DNA of 57,105 nt from Parachlorella kessleri. Taxonomy: Eukaryota; Chlorophyta; Trebouxiophyceae; Chlorellales; Chlorellaceae. The stretch spans positions 1 through 57,105 of the forward strand of contig BBXU01000205.1 in assembly GCA_001598975.1 (NCBI GenBank), read 5' to 3'. A program made the translations under genes and the position numbers. A model generated the notes under the pieces. The model was not told the DNA's origin. It was given only the letters and a program-made list of their open reading frames with translations, and made no database searches. Numbering within the stretch: position 1 is the stretch's first letter; the number at the start of each line of letters is the position of its first letter. This document shows positions 10,101 to 30,098 of the stretch, piece after piece.

Positions 10101-13100
10101 GGCACTGGCCCCTGCCATGCCGCGGTTTCTGTCTGAGCCAGTGCGAGGCCCACACGGCTGGCGAGCCGGCAGCGGCGCCGGGCCCAGCACGCTTGCAGAG
10201 GAGGAGCTTTTGCTCCTGCACCCTCAGGTAAGGCCCCTGCACAAGCTTTTGTAGTGGAGATGATGGGATGCTGGCCTAGGTCATGCTATGCAACTAGATC
10301 TGGAGTTTGCAAGCGCAAGCACCTTTGCGTGATATGGGGAGGGCAGCAGAGCCTCTGCAGCATGTGCATGTGGCAGCTGGGGGCGCTCCGGTGCAAGGGG
10401 GGACTGTGGGCTTCTGCATTGCATGTTGTAGCCAGTCCATACTCCTGGTGCGCGATGTCAGTGCCATGCCTCAGCAGTTCCCGCCCCTGTGGTGACCCTC
10501 CCTTCTTACATACCTGCTGCCTCCACAGCTCCAAGACCTGCTCAGCCAGCAGCAGCAGGTGGCGCGGCACGAGCAGCTGAGCGCGGCAGCAGCGGCGGGC
10601 CTGCAGGCGGCGGCCGCGGCACAGGGCCGCGCGCTGACGGGCGGCCCCTTCACCTCCCTCTCATCCCAGCACTCTCTAACTGCTCGGACCTCGGTCGTCC
10701 TGCCGCCTCAGTACGGCAGCGGTGCAGACCAAAGGCGGCTTGAAGAGCTGCTCGGCCCCTCCGGCAGCGCGACCGCCGCGGCCGCGGTGGCAGCGGCGGC
10801 AGCCGCTGGTCCGCAAACGGCCCAAGCGCCACCGGGGAATCCCTTCGCCGCTGGTGCCGGGGCAGCAGCTGTGCTCACTCCTTCAGGCAAGCGTAGCAGC
10901 TGGCTTGGCGCGCTGACTGGTTGTGGTCGATTTCGGGGGTATGTTCCTGACGGTAAGGGAGGGCTGGAGGTCAGCGTGCTATGACCCCCTTAAGACGGGC
11001 GGTCCTGGCCAACCAAGGGACAGGACAGCGGAGCTTCGTATGCTGGCGTGGTGTCAACTGGTGGTGGGCTTGTGGCTGCAGGTACGATGTATCGGTCACC
11101 GACAAACGCTTTGCAGCAGCGGACCCAACAGCAAGCGGCACTGCAGAGGGCGCGCGGCCCGGCTCTGGTGAGTGCTGGCCTGCCGTATTTGCACAGCATT
11201 GAAACCTGGCATTGTTGCTTTGCCGGTTTGGCCTGAGATTGCTGCTTACGTCTCTCATTGAGAAGTTTGTAGCCCACGTGGGTAAATACACGCCCTGTCG
11301 AAGCATGCAGAATGTAATTGTGTTGGCGTGTGTGTGGGGCAGGCACCCACCATCCCCCGCGACGGACTGTCAGGGGCAAGGCCCAGGGACACTGCTGAGC
11401 TGTTGAGGACCTTGCAAGCCGCTGCAGCCGGATCGCCCCAGCAGCAACAGCTACCGTCCCAGCAGCAGCAGCAGCAACACCCTCAGCATCCGCCGCCACC
11501 GCCGGCCCAGCTGCCCAACCCCTTTTTGCAGCAGAGGGGCGGGGGGGCGCCCATGTCCTCTGGGATGAGCCGGTGAGCATGGGCCCTGGGTGTGTGTCGG
11601 TGCGACCGCTGCCCGTTGGCATGACTTGTCGTCGCTGCCTGTTGTGTCACTTAATACATTCGGCATTAGAGTGCACGGGGTGGGTTGAAGGCATGGTGAA
11701 GGACTGTAGGTTGGTTGTGAGGTGGGACTACTGTGCAAATCAGCTGGCGATGCTGTGTGCGTGCGTCTCTTTCCAGGACCGCATTGAGTGTGCAGAGCCG
11801 CATAGGCGGCTACCTATGGTCTGGTGGTAACAGCACTGGACGCATCTGGGCGTGTGTTTGTGCGACCGCTGCCTGTTGTCATGACTTGACCGCATTGAGG
11901 GTGCAGAGCTGCATAGGCGGCTACCTATGGTCTGGTGGGAAATAGCAGTGGACGCAATTTGCTATACATTCCTGCATTACCCCTGAGGACATCATGGGGT
12001 GTGTCCTGTCGCAGGCTGGGGAATGTAGCTGCCCTGCTTGGGCCAGGCAGCGGCGCCGGCGGCGGCAGCACCACGCCGGCCCCCAAGGCCTCCGAGCTCT
12101 TACGGCAGATGGCTGAGCTGGCAGCCAGCGCTGAGCTGTCCATGGAGCAGGCAGCCCTTCAGCAGGCGGTGGCGGGGGTGGGTGGGAGCCGGCCCCTGAT
12201 GGAGGCCTACCCTGCGCCCTTCCAGATCGCGGAGGAGATCATGCGCCGCATGCAGCAGGGCGGGACGGGCGTGGCCCCGTCGCCGCCGCCGTCGGGGCAG
12301 GCCGCTGGGTATGCTGCCGCGGCGGCGGCGGGGGCCCTGCCGCCGTCCAAGTCATCCTTGGGGTACAGGGCCAATGCTGGGGTTGGCGGCGGTGGCGACG
12401 CTGCCACGGCTGGGCTGGGAGGCAGGGCCGGGAGCGGCGGCGGGGCCGGCGGCGGCATGAGTAGAGGCCTGACAGGTCCTGACCTTCTGGCCGCGCTGAC
12501 GGGGCTGGCACCCCTGGCTGCCGGGGCGCCAGAGTCACAGCCTTCTCAGCCTCGGCTGACACCACAACAGTCGAACCAGCACCAGCAGCTGCAGCTGCGG
12601 CAGAAAGACCCGGCCGCGGACGCGCTTGCACTACTTAGCCCCTACCAGGGAGCGCCCTGGCCGCCGGGTGTGGGCCAGCCCCAGAGCGCGGCAGCAGCGA
12701 TGCAAAGCGCGGCATCCCTGCAAGCCTCAGGAAGAGGTGCGGCCGCGGTCGGCGGTGGTGCGGCGAGCAACAAGCTCCCTCCCGCAGTTTCTGCGGCTTC
12801 CGAGCTGGAGCAGTTGTTATCGAGCAGTGGCAGCTCGCTCCCTCCAGAGCAGCTGATTGCTGCGCTGCTGGCGGGCGCGGGCTCTGGGTCCCAGTCGGAC
12901 GGCTCAGCAGGCGAGTGGTACAATGGCAGCAGTGTGCCTGCCTCACAGCCGGCGGCGGGCAGTGCAAGCCTGCAGAGTCCAGCTTGTATGTGTTTCGATG
13001 TAGCCTCGAGTAGTCCTGCCCTGCCTGAACAGTTGGCCTACCACACTTCTGGAGGCATTGCAGTCCTCGAGCGAAGGCCGTTCTCCAAAGGCGACCCTAC

Positions 13101-13307
13101 TGAGGTATCATGTTACTTGCTTCCCTTCCTGCAGGAGGAGCACCGCCGGCGCTGGTGCAGGATCTCATGACGCTGCTGCAGGGCACGATGGGCGCCGCTC
13201 CCGGCTCACGCCAGGACTATTCTCAGCAGCAGCCGACTCAGCAGCAGCAGCCACAGTTACAGCCGCACCAGCACTCGCACCCGCATGCCCGCAGCACTGG
13301 GCCGTAA
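7119..13307 (+). CDS. SBP-box (SQUAMOSA promoter-binding-like) transcription factor
   Basis: DNA-binding transcription factor of the green-lineage SBP family. The zinc-binding domain is built from three exons: 7119-7819 (ends [17 protein letters not shown]), 8271-8396 ([25 protein letters not shown]) and 8773-8881 ([15 protein letters not shown]). Together they give two zinc-binding sites and the basic nuclear-localisation tail. Further exons: 9103-9244, 9646-9758, 10102-10227, 10529-10886 or 10952, 11082-11167, 11343-11572, 12015-12910 and 13135-13307. The product is about 1,020-1,040 residues. Everything outside the SBP domain is low-complexity Gln, Ala, Gly and Pro, with short helical leucine-rich patches ([21 protein letters not shown]) that may act in transactivation. 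No ankyrin repeats are seen, unlike the large land-plant SPLs. The last intron keeps frame only with a GC donor at 12911; using the GT at 12986 would create an immediate stop. The donor of exon 7 is ambiguous. Confidence 0.85.
9381..9531 (+). repeat. Two-copy 74-bp tandem repeat in an SBP-gene intron
   Basis: Two near-identical units starting at 9381 and 9455, each containing GAGGTACCT, CTGATGTTTGGGTA and GGTGGGCAAGTTACTGAAGG. Only a few substitutions separate them. It lies between exons 9103-9244 and 9646-9758. Confidence 0.9.
11587..11956 (+). repeat. Interleaved direct repeats in an SBP-gene intron
   Basis: Two roughly 67-bp copies (11778-11844 and 11889-11956) share CATAGGCGGCTACCTATGGT. 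A second repeated block containing GTGCGACCGCTGCC and GCATGACTTG or TCATGACTTG sits at 11587-11628 and 11847-11889. The pattern suggests stepwise local duplication. The core GGCGGCTACCTATGG is partly palindromic. Confidence 0.85.
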
Positions 13308-13608
13308 GCTTCAGCTGTAGCTGTTGTAGGCCTCCGCGAGGCCCTTTTGGGGCTTAGGCAGCCTTCTGTGGGGCTGTGCTGCTTGTGTGATGTGTCGGTC
13401 GAATCCGGCAACGTTGCGACAGCTGTGGAGGGCAAAGCCTGGGATGGTCGGCGCTGGGAGCAAGGGCTGGCATACCCTCGCAGCCGTAGTGGCTGCGCTG
13501 GGCACGGTTAAGGCTTGCTGTTGTGTCTGTTTGCGCTGCTGACAACTGCCCTGATGCCTCCTTGCTTTCGCTACAATTGTTGTCAGGGAGGTATTGGGTG
13601 ATACGGCC

Positions 13609-13613
13609 TGTAA
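13609..13613 (+). terminator. TGTAA poly(A) signal of the SBP gene
   Basis: TGTAA about 300 bases after the stop at 13305-13307. Confidence 0.45.
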
Positions 13614-15144
13614 GTGTGGCGACATATATGCTTTCAGACTCTTTGGTTGGAATCATATCTAGGTTCGCCTTGAACCGCCAGGTCCGTTAGTGTGTTCTGG
13701 AGTGAGTACTGTTAAAGACCAGGACGTGTTGGGTTTTTCTCTTGTGCCGTAGCAGGTGCAGGTTTGCGCTGCGTGTCTGCGTTGCATGCTGGATGTTGTG
13801 TGGCGTACGCCAGGCAAGCTCTGGGTGTGGTGGCGAGTTGTGACAAATTGCATGCAGCAAGTACAGCTGCTTGGATAATGACTGCTGAGGTGTGAACAGG
13901 GCAGGGGGTACGTGGTCGTTTCAGTCTCATTCTTCATGGGGAGCGCGTGCAAGTGTGCCACAGTGTTGGTCCTTGGGAGTTCTTCTATTAGATGGTTCCT
14001 GACTAACAGGTATGCCGGCCTTGCTAAATAAGCTACATAGCGTACCCTTGCTTTTTACCACCTTTCCGTCCTTCGTCGGTACCCGAGATGCTGTGATGCA
14101 TGTGTGGGTTGTGTTAGGTTTTTGACTCTGCTAGAAGTTGGAGTGTTTCCTGCCTGATTTGTTATGCTTCTGCATATGATTATTATGGAGATGCCCACAT
14201 ACAGCGGGCGGGCCACGATGTGGGCAGCCATCGCTTTTGCGGTACCGGGGCAGGGACAGTTGCATCTCCTGTCCGCGCTACTGTACAACCATGCATATAT
14301 GTTATCCAGCCAAGGAATAATGAGATCTTTGGCGGAGACATAGCCAGCAAGTCTGTAGCCCCCATTGGTTCGCTGCTACAAGCCCGCATAACCAGTCCAG
14401 CTAAACTCTCACAACTCCCTGTTCGCACTACCTGCCACTCATGCTAATAACCCTGCATCAATTGTAGAGACATACCCGACACAGAGACTACATGGCTTGG
14501 AGCACCCAAGAGCAACCCTTAACCGCCGCCCCCAGCTCAAGCAACCCGCTCATTGCACTATTTGCCGCCATTACCAAAAGTTAGACAAGGACCCATTGCC
14601 GGTATGCACCTCGCTTTGATATGCCTTCCCCTGGGAGGCGCCGTGCTGAAGCACTCTTCGGAAGAGCCGCCACAGCCGCCATGCCTCAAATAAGTCAGTG
14701 CTGCGTACTGAGGTGAGTAGGTGTCGCTGGCTTCTTGGTTCTCAACTACAAGCTTGTCGGTAAGGAACCCAGCGGGCAAGCTGTGGAACTCGCTGACTAG
14801 TGGCATGGGCATTGGACGGTTGGCTTGACCCAAGGCTTGGCACGCACAGATTTGGAGTTTAGTCTTCTTCCTGTCTCGTGATGATACGTTGGTTAGTTGG
14901 TTTTCATGTGGGAATGCTGACAGAGCATTTCCCGGGCTTAGCCGGCCTGCACGAGTCCGGGGCGTGTGGGCTTACTTCACACTCAGCAGTTTACCCTGCC
15001 TGTCTAGTGTGCTCTCTATTCCATTCTTGCGTTCAGTACGTCCAAGCACCGGCCTCCCTGCCACTTCTTACGTGCTGGCTTTGTCACCCTTCTCTGTCTT
15101 GTGCATACGTTCTGTATAGTTCACCGTGCTTACTACCCAACGAG
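13614..15144. other. Intergenic stretch between SBP and AIG1-like genes
   Basis: No convincing coding exon. It contains a diverged copy of the dispersed repeat (14385-14440) and, near its right end, the promoter/leader of the AIG1-like gene. GC is lower than in exons. Confidence 0.5.
14385..14440 (+). repeat. Diverged copy of dispersed repeat family
   Basis: Ends in CTCCCTGTTCGCACTACCTG followed by CCAC. The same tail is found near 17660 and 47062. Confidence 0.5.
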
Positions 15145-16708
15145 ATGGCCGTCTCCGCGACTCAGACCTCTGCCGGCGAGCAACTGCGCAGACAAATCTC
15201 CATCAGGAGGGAGCTGTGAGTGATCAAACTATCTAACCGGTGTACCCCTTTGATGACAACCAGGGGCTTCACAGTTTGACTGCTGAGCTGTAGGTTCGTG
15301 AGCCGGGGGGACCTGGCATTTGTATTTCACCTGGGTTGCTTCTTGTTCCACGTTCGAACGTGGATGTGGCATACCACCGAAGCAGCCTTAGTCCTGCCAG
15401 GCGCCTCAGGATTCGGCTGGTGAGTTGTGAAAGGGCAGCAGACGAGCAGCCTGCATGGGCCTGTGAGCAGCAGAGCCATGCCACCCTCCCGTACTGACTG
15501 CCAAGGCCAACGTACTTGATTCACTTGAACGTCTTTCTTCTTGCCAAGGCAGGCGCGCTGCTGCCCTTGCAGGTTTTTCCGGTATCTCACTTTTTACTCC
15601 TACACCCTCCAGACAATCTGCCTCTGCCTATGCATCTTCACGCACTTGGCCAAGGTAAGGCACATACCTGTGACTGCCGTCCGCCATGCCAGGTACTGTA
15701 ACCCTGTGTGCACGTATCTTCCCTGACTGGGTTGCTCACAAAGCCTGCGACGATCGCCTGGGGACAGGCTTGGGCTACTTATAGTACCATACCAAGAAGT
15801 CAGAGGCCACATTTACAAGTGAGCTTTATTGTGTGCACACCTCCGGTCAGTGCCGCGCTTGCTTTGTCTCACGTCTCGCCTGCAACTGCCGGTGTAGGAA
15901 GGCAAGGGGAAGCAGCGCATGCAGGCGTTCACTGATCGGCTGTCTTGTGCCTGCTTTGGGCTGGCTAACACCGTCACGATAATGTTCTATACGGTGGAAA
16001 ATGCAACCAAGGTGGGTAGCTAATCATAAACCCTGTCAAATGCATCACCTTTGCTCAAAACAGCCATGTGACTGGAGACTGCTGTGGTTGCAAGCGGGGT
16101 CGGATATGTCGACGAGTCGTGTTGGCTGTCGTAGAAGGGCTAGCCGCTTGGGGAGTTGCGAGAACTGCAGTACATGTGTTACTTCTCAGTAGTAGTTGTG
16201 CGAAGCTGGTACTGTAGCAGAGGGGGGTTACTTGCGCACCAGGCACAAGCCTGTAGCATGCTGGACTCGAATGCCTCTATGCTGGGTGGGCCTGAGCTTC
16301 TACTGTCGCTGAGTCGCTACCCGCGTGCAGGGTCTGGTAGAGGGCGGGCTCCTGGAGCGCCCCATCTGGCTGCAAATTGCGGTCCATGCCGGCAATGCCG
16401 CCACCGCGTGGGGCGACCTACTACTGGCAGAGGAGCGGTCCTTCTCTCCGGCGGCGCGGCGCCTGGCCATTGGCCTGGCCCTGGCTTACGGCGCCTGGCT
16501 GTTGCTGGTGCGCCGCGTGTTTGGCAAGTTCCCCTACCCCATCCTCAACAAGCTGCCCTTCCCTTGGGGTTTCATGGGCTTCTTTGCCGCGGGCATCGCC
16601 GTGATTGTGGCCACCTTCCAGCTAGGGAAGTGGGTGCGGCAGCAGCTGTCAGCCTTCTCCGGCTACCAAACCGAGGAGGGAGGCAGCGCAAAGGCAAAGG
16701 ATTCTTGA
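15145..16708 (+). CDS. AIG1/ADTRP (FAR-17a)-like multipass membrane hydrolase
   Basis: Five exons join in phase: 15145-15215, 15294-15419, 15573-15654, 15898-16011 and 16331-16708, giving 256 residues. This is close to the usual family length of about 230-250. In animals AIG1 and ADTRP are membrane threonine hydrolases of fatty-acid esters of hydroxy fatty acids. The protein shows several hydrophobic segments, the conserved FRYLTFYSYTLQTICL with its membrane threonine, and later IAVHAGNAATAWGDLLL, whose His lies where the family's catalytic His is expected. The WPYP-like element of the family is represented by GKFPYPILNKLPFPWGF. Both putative catalytic residues are therefore kept. Substrate and membrane location (ER or plasma membrane) are not shown by the sequence. 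The ATG at 15145 is the first in the exon and opens a short hydrophilic N-terminus. Confidence 0.75.
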
Positions 16709-17389
16709 GTGCTGAGCTCCTTGAAGAGCTTTTGTTGAAGCTTGGCTAGCTGGCTTGTTTGACCTGGCCGTTGCTTCCTTCCCCGTATGCTTCTGTAGCT
16801 GTCCGGTAAGGTGTTAACCACTGCTGAGAAGATTGCGTTTCATTTTAACTAGCTTTCCGAACAGCTATTACTCTACCCTGGGATCATATTACCTTGCACT
16901 TTATTGGTGGCTAGGCCATCGGACTGCTTTGTGTCAGGCTGGCAAACTTGATTTGATATCGACCCTGTCCATCTTCACTGTTGATTTTTTGGGCGGGTTC
17001 CTTGCTGCATTGGGAGCATGAACATTCCGTCGGATGCCTGTGGTGAATATTCATAGTCTAGGTGGCGCTGCGTCTTCTGCCGTCAGCCACAAGTTAGGAG
17101 GGTTGCACACCTGTGTAGCCCTGCTTTGGCTGCCTGCCCCAATGCGAGGGCTAGCAATTTTGGTACGGGTGAAAGAGCTGCCCTTTTGTGGCGATCCTTG
17201 GTGCAGCTTGCCCAAGCTAGATGGTGTTGGTCGGCAGTGTTCCGCCTGTGGCTTACGTTGGTCCCCTAGTGTACCAGTAAGATGCTAAACTGTTGGCTGG
17301 TGATCCCGGACCAGGGTCTGTTGTCTAAGTGCAGTACAAAAGTGCAACTGAACGGCTTGGTGGCATAAATGATTGTCTAATGTGAGCAA

Positions 17390-17394
17390 TGTAA
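17390..17394 (+). terminator. Candidate TGTAA poly(A) signal, AIG1-like gene
   Basis: First clear TGTAA after the AIG1-like stop, about 680 bases downstream; that distance makes it only a candidate. Confidence 0.25.
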
Positions 17395-17466
17395 AGTCAG
17401 GCTGCTACCCATTAAGACACATGATCACTGGCAATTGGGCGGACTCTCACATGTGCTCCTACTGCC

Positions 17467-17471
17467 TTACA
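17467..17471 (-). terminator. Candidate TGTAA poly(A) signal, TPM-domain gene
   Basis: TTACA on the plus strand, i.e. TGTAA on the minus strand, about 560 bases after the TPM-gene stop. Confidence 0.3.
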
Positions 17472-17596
17472 CTCAACGTCCACACACATGCCCACTCAAT
17501 GGGGCGTCGATGATCAATCACAGACCGCATTAAGCCCTGCTTGGTGTAGTTCACTGCTACCTCCCCCCTGTACAAAGCACTACTCGATAAGAACCC

Positions 17597-17770
17597 AGGC
17601 AAGGTCCAGAGCACAACCTGCATCCCGCCCTGTCCGTACAGTTCGCCCCTAACTCTTCTCCCTGTTCGCACCCTCTGACACCGGAAACAAGTACAGAGCA
17701 TAACTGCATACACCCCTGTCAGCCCAGTATACCCGTACCTCCTCTCTGATCGCATTACCTGCCACCCTTA
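17597..17770 (+). repeat. Two adjacent copies of dispersed ~85-bp repeat
   Basis: Copy A, 17597-17683, begins AGGCAAGGTCCAGAGCA and ends near CCCTGTTCGCACCCTCTGAC. Copy B, 17691-17770, contains CAGAGCATAACTGCATACA, CCCTGTCAGCCCAGTATACC and GATCGCATTACCTGCCACC. Copy B matches the copies at 40959 and 41651 almost throughout. Confidence 0.8.
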
Positions 17771-18026
17771 ATAAATACCTGCCACCAGTCACACTCCTTT
17801 CGACATGCAGGTGCCTGTGGCAACCCTGGGTCGTAGCATACCTCGCAACTTGTTGCCAGACATCTCACGCTCAACACAAAACCCACGCTGGGACACACAC
17901 ACACTGCCCACGCAGCCAGCCTCTGGCGGTATACCCAGCTCCTGTGCGGCCTACCAGCGACCAACAGGGAGCTACTTCAGCTACTGGCCTAGAAATTCCG
18001 GCCAGGTTCACGTGCTCAGGTTGGGC

Positions 18027-19734
18027 CTACTCCAGCTCCCCACGTATCTCGCTGCACTGGCCCCTCCCAACTGGTTCTCGCAGGCAGTTGTCTATGGCGG
18101 CCACCGTGTTCACGATGGTCACGTCCTGGCCAGTGCCCTCCCAGGTCTTCCGGGCGCCATACTTGCCGGCAAGCCGGGACCAGAAGTTCTGCAGCACAGG
18201 GAGGCGCAGCAGGCAGACACCTTGGGGTCAGGCACCCATGTCAAGTGTGCGAGTCATAGGAGGTGGTGTAAACATTCACGTCCATGCAAGGCAGCCCCTG
18301 CATCAGCGAGCAAACATATGAAGCACTTTACTGGGCTGTTCCGCTGCAGCATGACTCCTGCCAACAAGTCGACGAGCTACTCTCCCAAGGCCTCAACCCA
18401 CAGACTACAAACCAAACCCAGAATCCGGCATGATAGCCGAGCTGTAACCAGGGCTCCTGCAGGCAGCGGAGGACCCCAGTGGCCCCAACCGGTTTTGGTC
18501 GCAAAATGCTGTGCAAGTCAGCACGTGCGACAGTGACACGGTCAGCAACCCGGCACCTGAGGATGGATCCAGGATGCCTGGGAGGCCTCAAGTAACCCGC
18601 AGGCACCGCCCCTGGCTCCAAACACCCTACCACTTACCCTGGGAACCCGCAGGTCTATCCCGTCGCCCACATTGAAGTTGAGGAGGTTGCCTGTGTTGGG
18701 ATCGGCCACAAACACCACCTGCAAGGCAAATCACTGCATGGTGGCCTCCAATAAAGCATGGCGACCAAGCAAGCATTGACCAGGTGTCAGCACAGCATAT
18801 GACGCCACAAGCAGGTGCGGCGGAGTGATTGGCATCTGTCAGGGCTCGTTGCCCAGGGCTTACCGTGTCAGAGTCGACGCCCCAGTAGTCCTTGATTGCG
18901 AGGCCTGCAGCACCACTTAAGAGGCACTTGGCTGATGTTCTCAAAAAACCCACATGAATTGCAAGGACCTTCAAACTGATCGACTTCACGTATGGACAGG
19001 TATGACGGCATTGGTGAGACAGTGGTATCGGCTGGAGTCAGAGGCATGATAGTGAGACGGGCAGCCAGGTTGTGCCGAGCATCGTACCAGGGGTTTCCGG
19101 ATAGTTCTGTGCCAAAACTCTCAGCTTCACGCCCGTATCACGCTCAAGGGCTTCTACTCTCTGCCTGATGCGAGCTTCCTGCATGAATTGCGGAAAAACA
19201 CCTAGCACCATAGGAGCCTAGAGCTGCTCGGGAGATGTGGCAAGACACTCCCTGTTTGCTCGTAAGCGGGCCTTGGGACCCGCTAACTCAGCTTTGCATA
19301 CCTCGCCAGGCGTCAGCTGCCCAGAGATGTCAATAACTGGTGTGAATTCCTTTGGGAGGAGTTCAGGCCTGCAGTACATACGCGCCTGGCCTTCCAGTTC
19401 AGCAAGCGCTAGGCTGCAAACAGTCTCACTACAGCACAGACCAGGCTTCGGTCAGCCAGGACACTCACTTGTTCACGCCCTCCCATCGTGCTGAGGCTCC
19501 TGCAACCAACCCGTCACAGGAAGAAGTCGGAGAGGTTTCCTGGCTTCCAGCCTGGCTATCTTCTAACAGAACAATCGCACCTCCAGCTAGCAATGCTGTG
19601 CTAAGCACAACTGTCGTCGCCGTTTGGGTGACTCGCTGCGCCAGGGAGCACTGTGCAACAAGTTTTCGATATTGCACTGCCCTCTTGGGAGCTGTGGCTG
19701 GCCGAAAGCAGCTCTTGATCAGTGAGGTAGACAT
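18027..19734 (-). CDS. TPM-domain protein, probable thylakoid lumen protein
   Basis: Six exons join in phase (minus strand): 19734-19469, 19368-19302, 19178-19088, 18904-18864, 18718-18638 and 18188-18027, giving 235 residues. The N-terminus is basic and Ser/Thr-rich (MSTSLIKSCFRPATAPKRA) and is followed by a hydrophobic stretch (TTVVLSTALLAGGAIVLL). This arrangement suits a bipartite chloroplast plus lumen targeting sequence. The mature part has the plastid TPM-like wording ALERDTGVKLRVLAQNYP, IKDYWGVDSDTVVFVADPN, NFNVGDGIDLRVPRNFWSRL and a C-terminal VAAIDNCLRE. It resembles the plant 15-kDa class of thylakoid lumen proteins related to TLP18.3, some of which act in photosystem II repair. 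The exact Arabidopsis counterpart and the role here are not proven. The ATG at 19734 is preferred because upstream in-frame sequence has no other ATG. Confidence 0.8.
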
Positions 19735-20520
19735 GCCCGAGCCAAGGCAGCTCTCCACCTTCCGTAACAGCCAAACGATAACTAGATCAATCGAACAGCT
19801 GTCCGTGGACAGTCACGAAAGCGCCTTCTTGGAGCGCCAGGGAGTCAAAGTATGTGGCTAGATGAGAAGATGCTGGCATAGGCATCAGATACCAAGGCGA
19901 CCACATCGCGCGCCTCATCAGCAAGGGGAGGAGGCCCCATGGTCTGCCCTGACTACTTGACAACCATGCTTGACAACCAAATAATTCATATTTGCTCGGC
20001 ATTCGAGGCCGGTTGCCAATGGGGACTAGATGGAAATGCACGTGATAGGAAAGGGTCAGACAGCAGCTGCGTCACAAAGCAGGCAAAATCAGGGCTAGTT
20101 TTATTAGTGGAAGTGCTCGTGGCTGCCACCGTGTAAGAGGTGTTTGTGTTCGGCAAGCAAGCTAACATGGCAGCTGCCACATTAGCCTGCAGGACATACA
20201 AACAGAGGATAGGTAGCTGTTACTGATCCAACTGCAAGGTGTCGTTGCCAGGGTCCACTGCCACACCTTGAATATGCTGGCAAACCTCTCAAAGGAATGT
20301 CACTCAAAAAATTGAAGACATAGATAGACGCAAGGAAATTGCGGTAGCAGGTTTCCCCTGCCTATTCGTCGTGCTCTGCGGCGATGAAAGGACTACTGCC
20401 ATGCCGAAGGGCAGTGGCCTGCAACATATGCGTGAACTGTGTCACCACTCATGTCAGCAGCCTGCAGATTTCAATTTTCACGTCCAGGCTAGTTCACCAC
20501 ACATCAACTTGACTTGTACC
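19735..20520. other. Intergenic region, TPM promoter and ATPase 3' UTR
   Basis: Both flanking genes are on the minus strand, so the left part should carry the promoter of the TPM gene and the right part the 3' UTR of the AAA ATPase gene. No coding exon and no clear TGTAA on the minus strand were seen. Confidence 0.5.
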
Positions 20521-29773
<9,253 letters not shown>

Positions 29774-30098
29774 AGCAGGGCCTCTATCCTAAGTTTCTAT
29801 AAGGTCCCTGAAGAGAGCACTGCTGGCACCATGGTCATCAAGCTTGTAAGGGGCTGATCAGGCACGTAGAGTTCCAACATGGGTATCAGATATTTACAGA
29901 ACAGTATTAGATACACTGCACTGCCAGGTAGGCCAGCAGTGGATTTTGTAGTCTGGCGCGCTGGGAAGTTCCCGCTCCCAAGGTTGCAAGGCCTTGTCGC
30001 GCGTTACAGCTTGCCTTGGCATGCTAGATCTGCCACTTAATCAGCGTTTGTCGGTACTGTCCAGACTTGGTTCTCCTCCTGCCGAGGTCGGGAACGAG
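29774..30098. promoter_or_regulatory. Short divergent promoter between AAA ATPase and PABPN1 genes
   Basis: About 325 bases separate the two divergent start codons (29773 minus, 30099 plus), so promoters and both leaders must share this stretch unless upstream non-coding exons exist. No obvious TATA box was seen. Confidence 0.5.

Larger units (their letters stand above)
16709..18026. other. Convergent intergenic region
   Basis: Lies between two genes that converge (AIG1-like on plus, TPM protein on minus), so it should hold both 3' UTRs. TGTAA candidates are at 17390-17394 (plus) and 17467-17471 (minus). Two adjacent dispersed-repeat copies occupy 17597-17770. No coding frame is supported. 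Confidence 0.55.
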
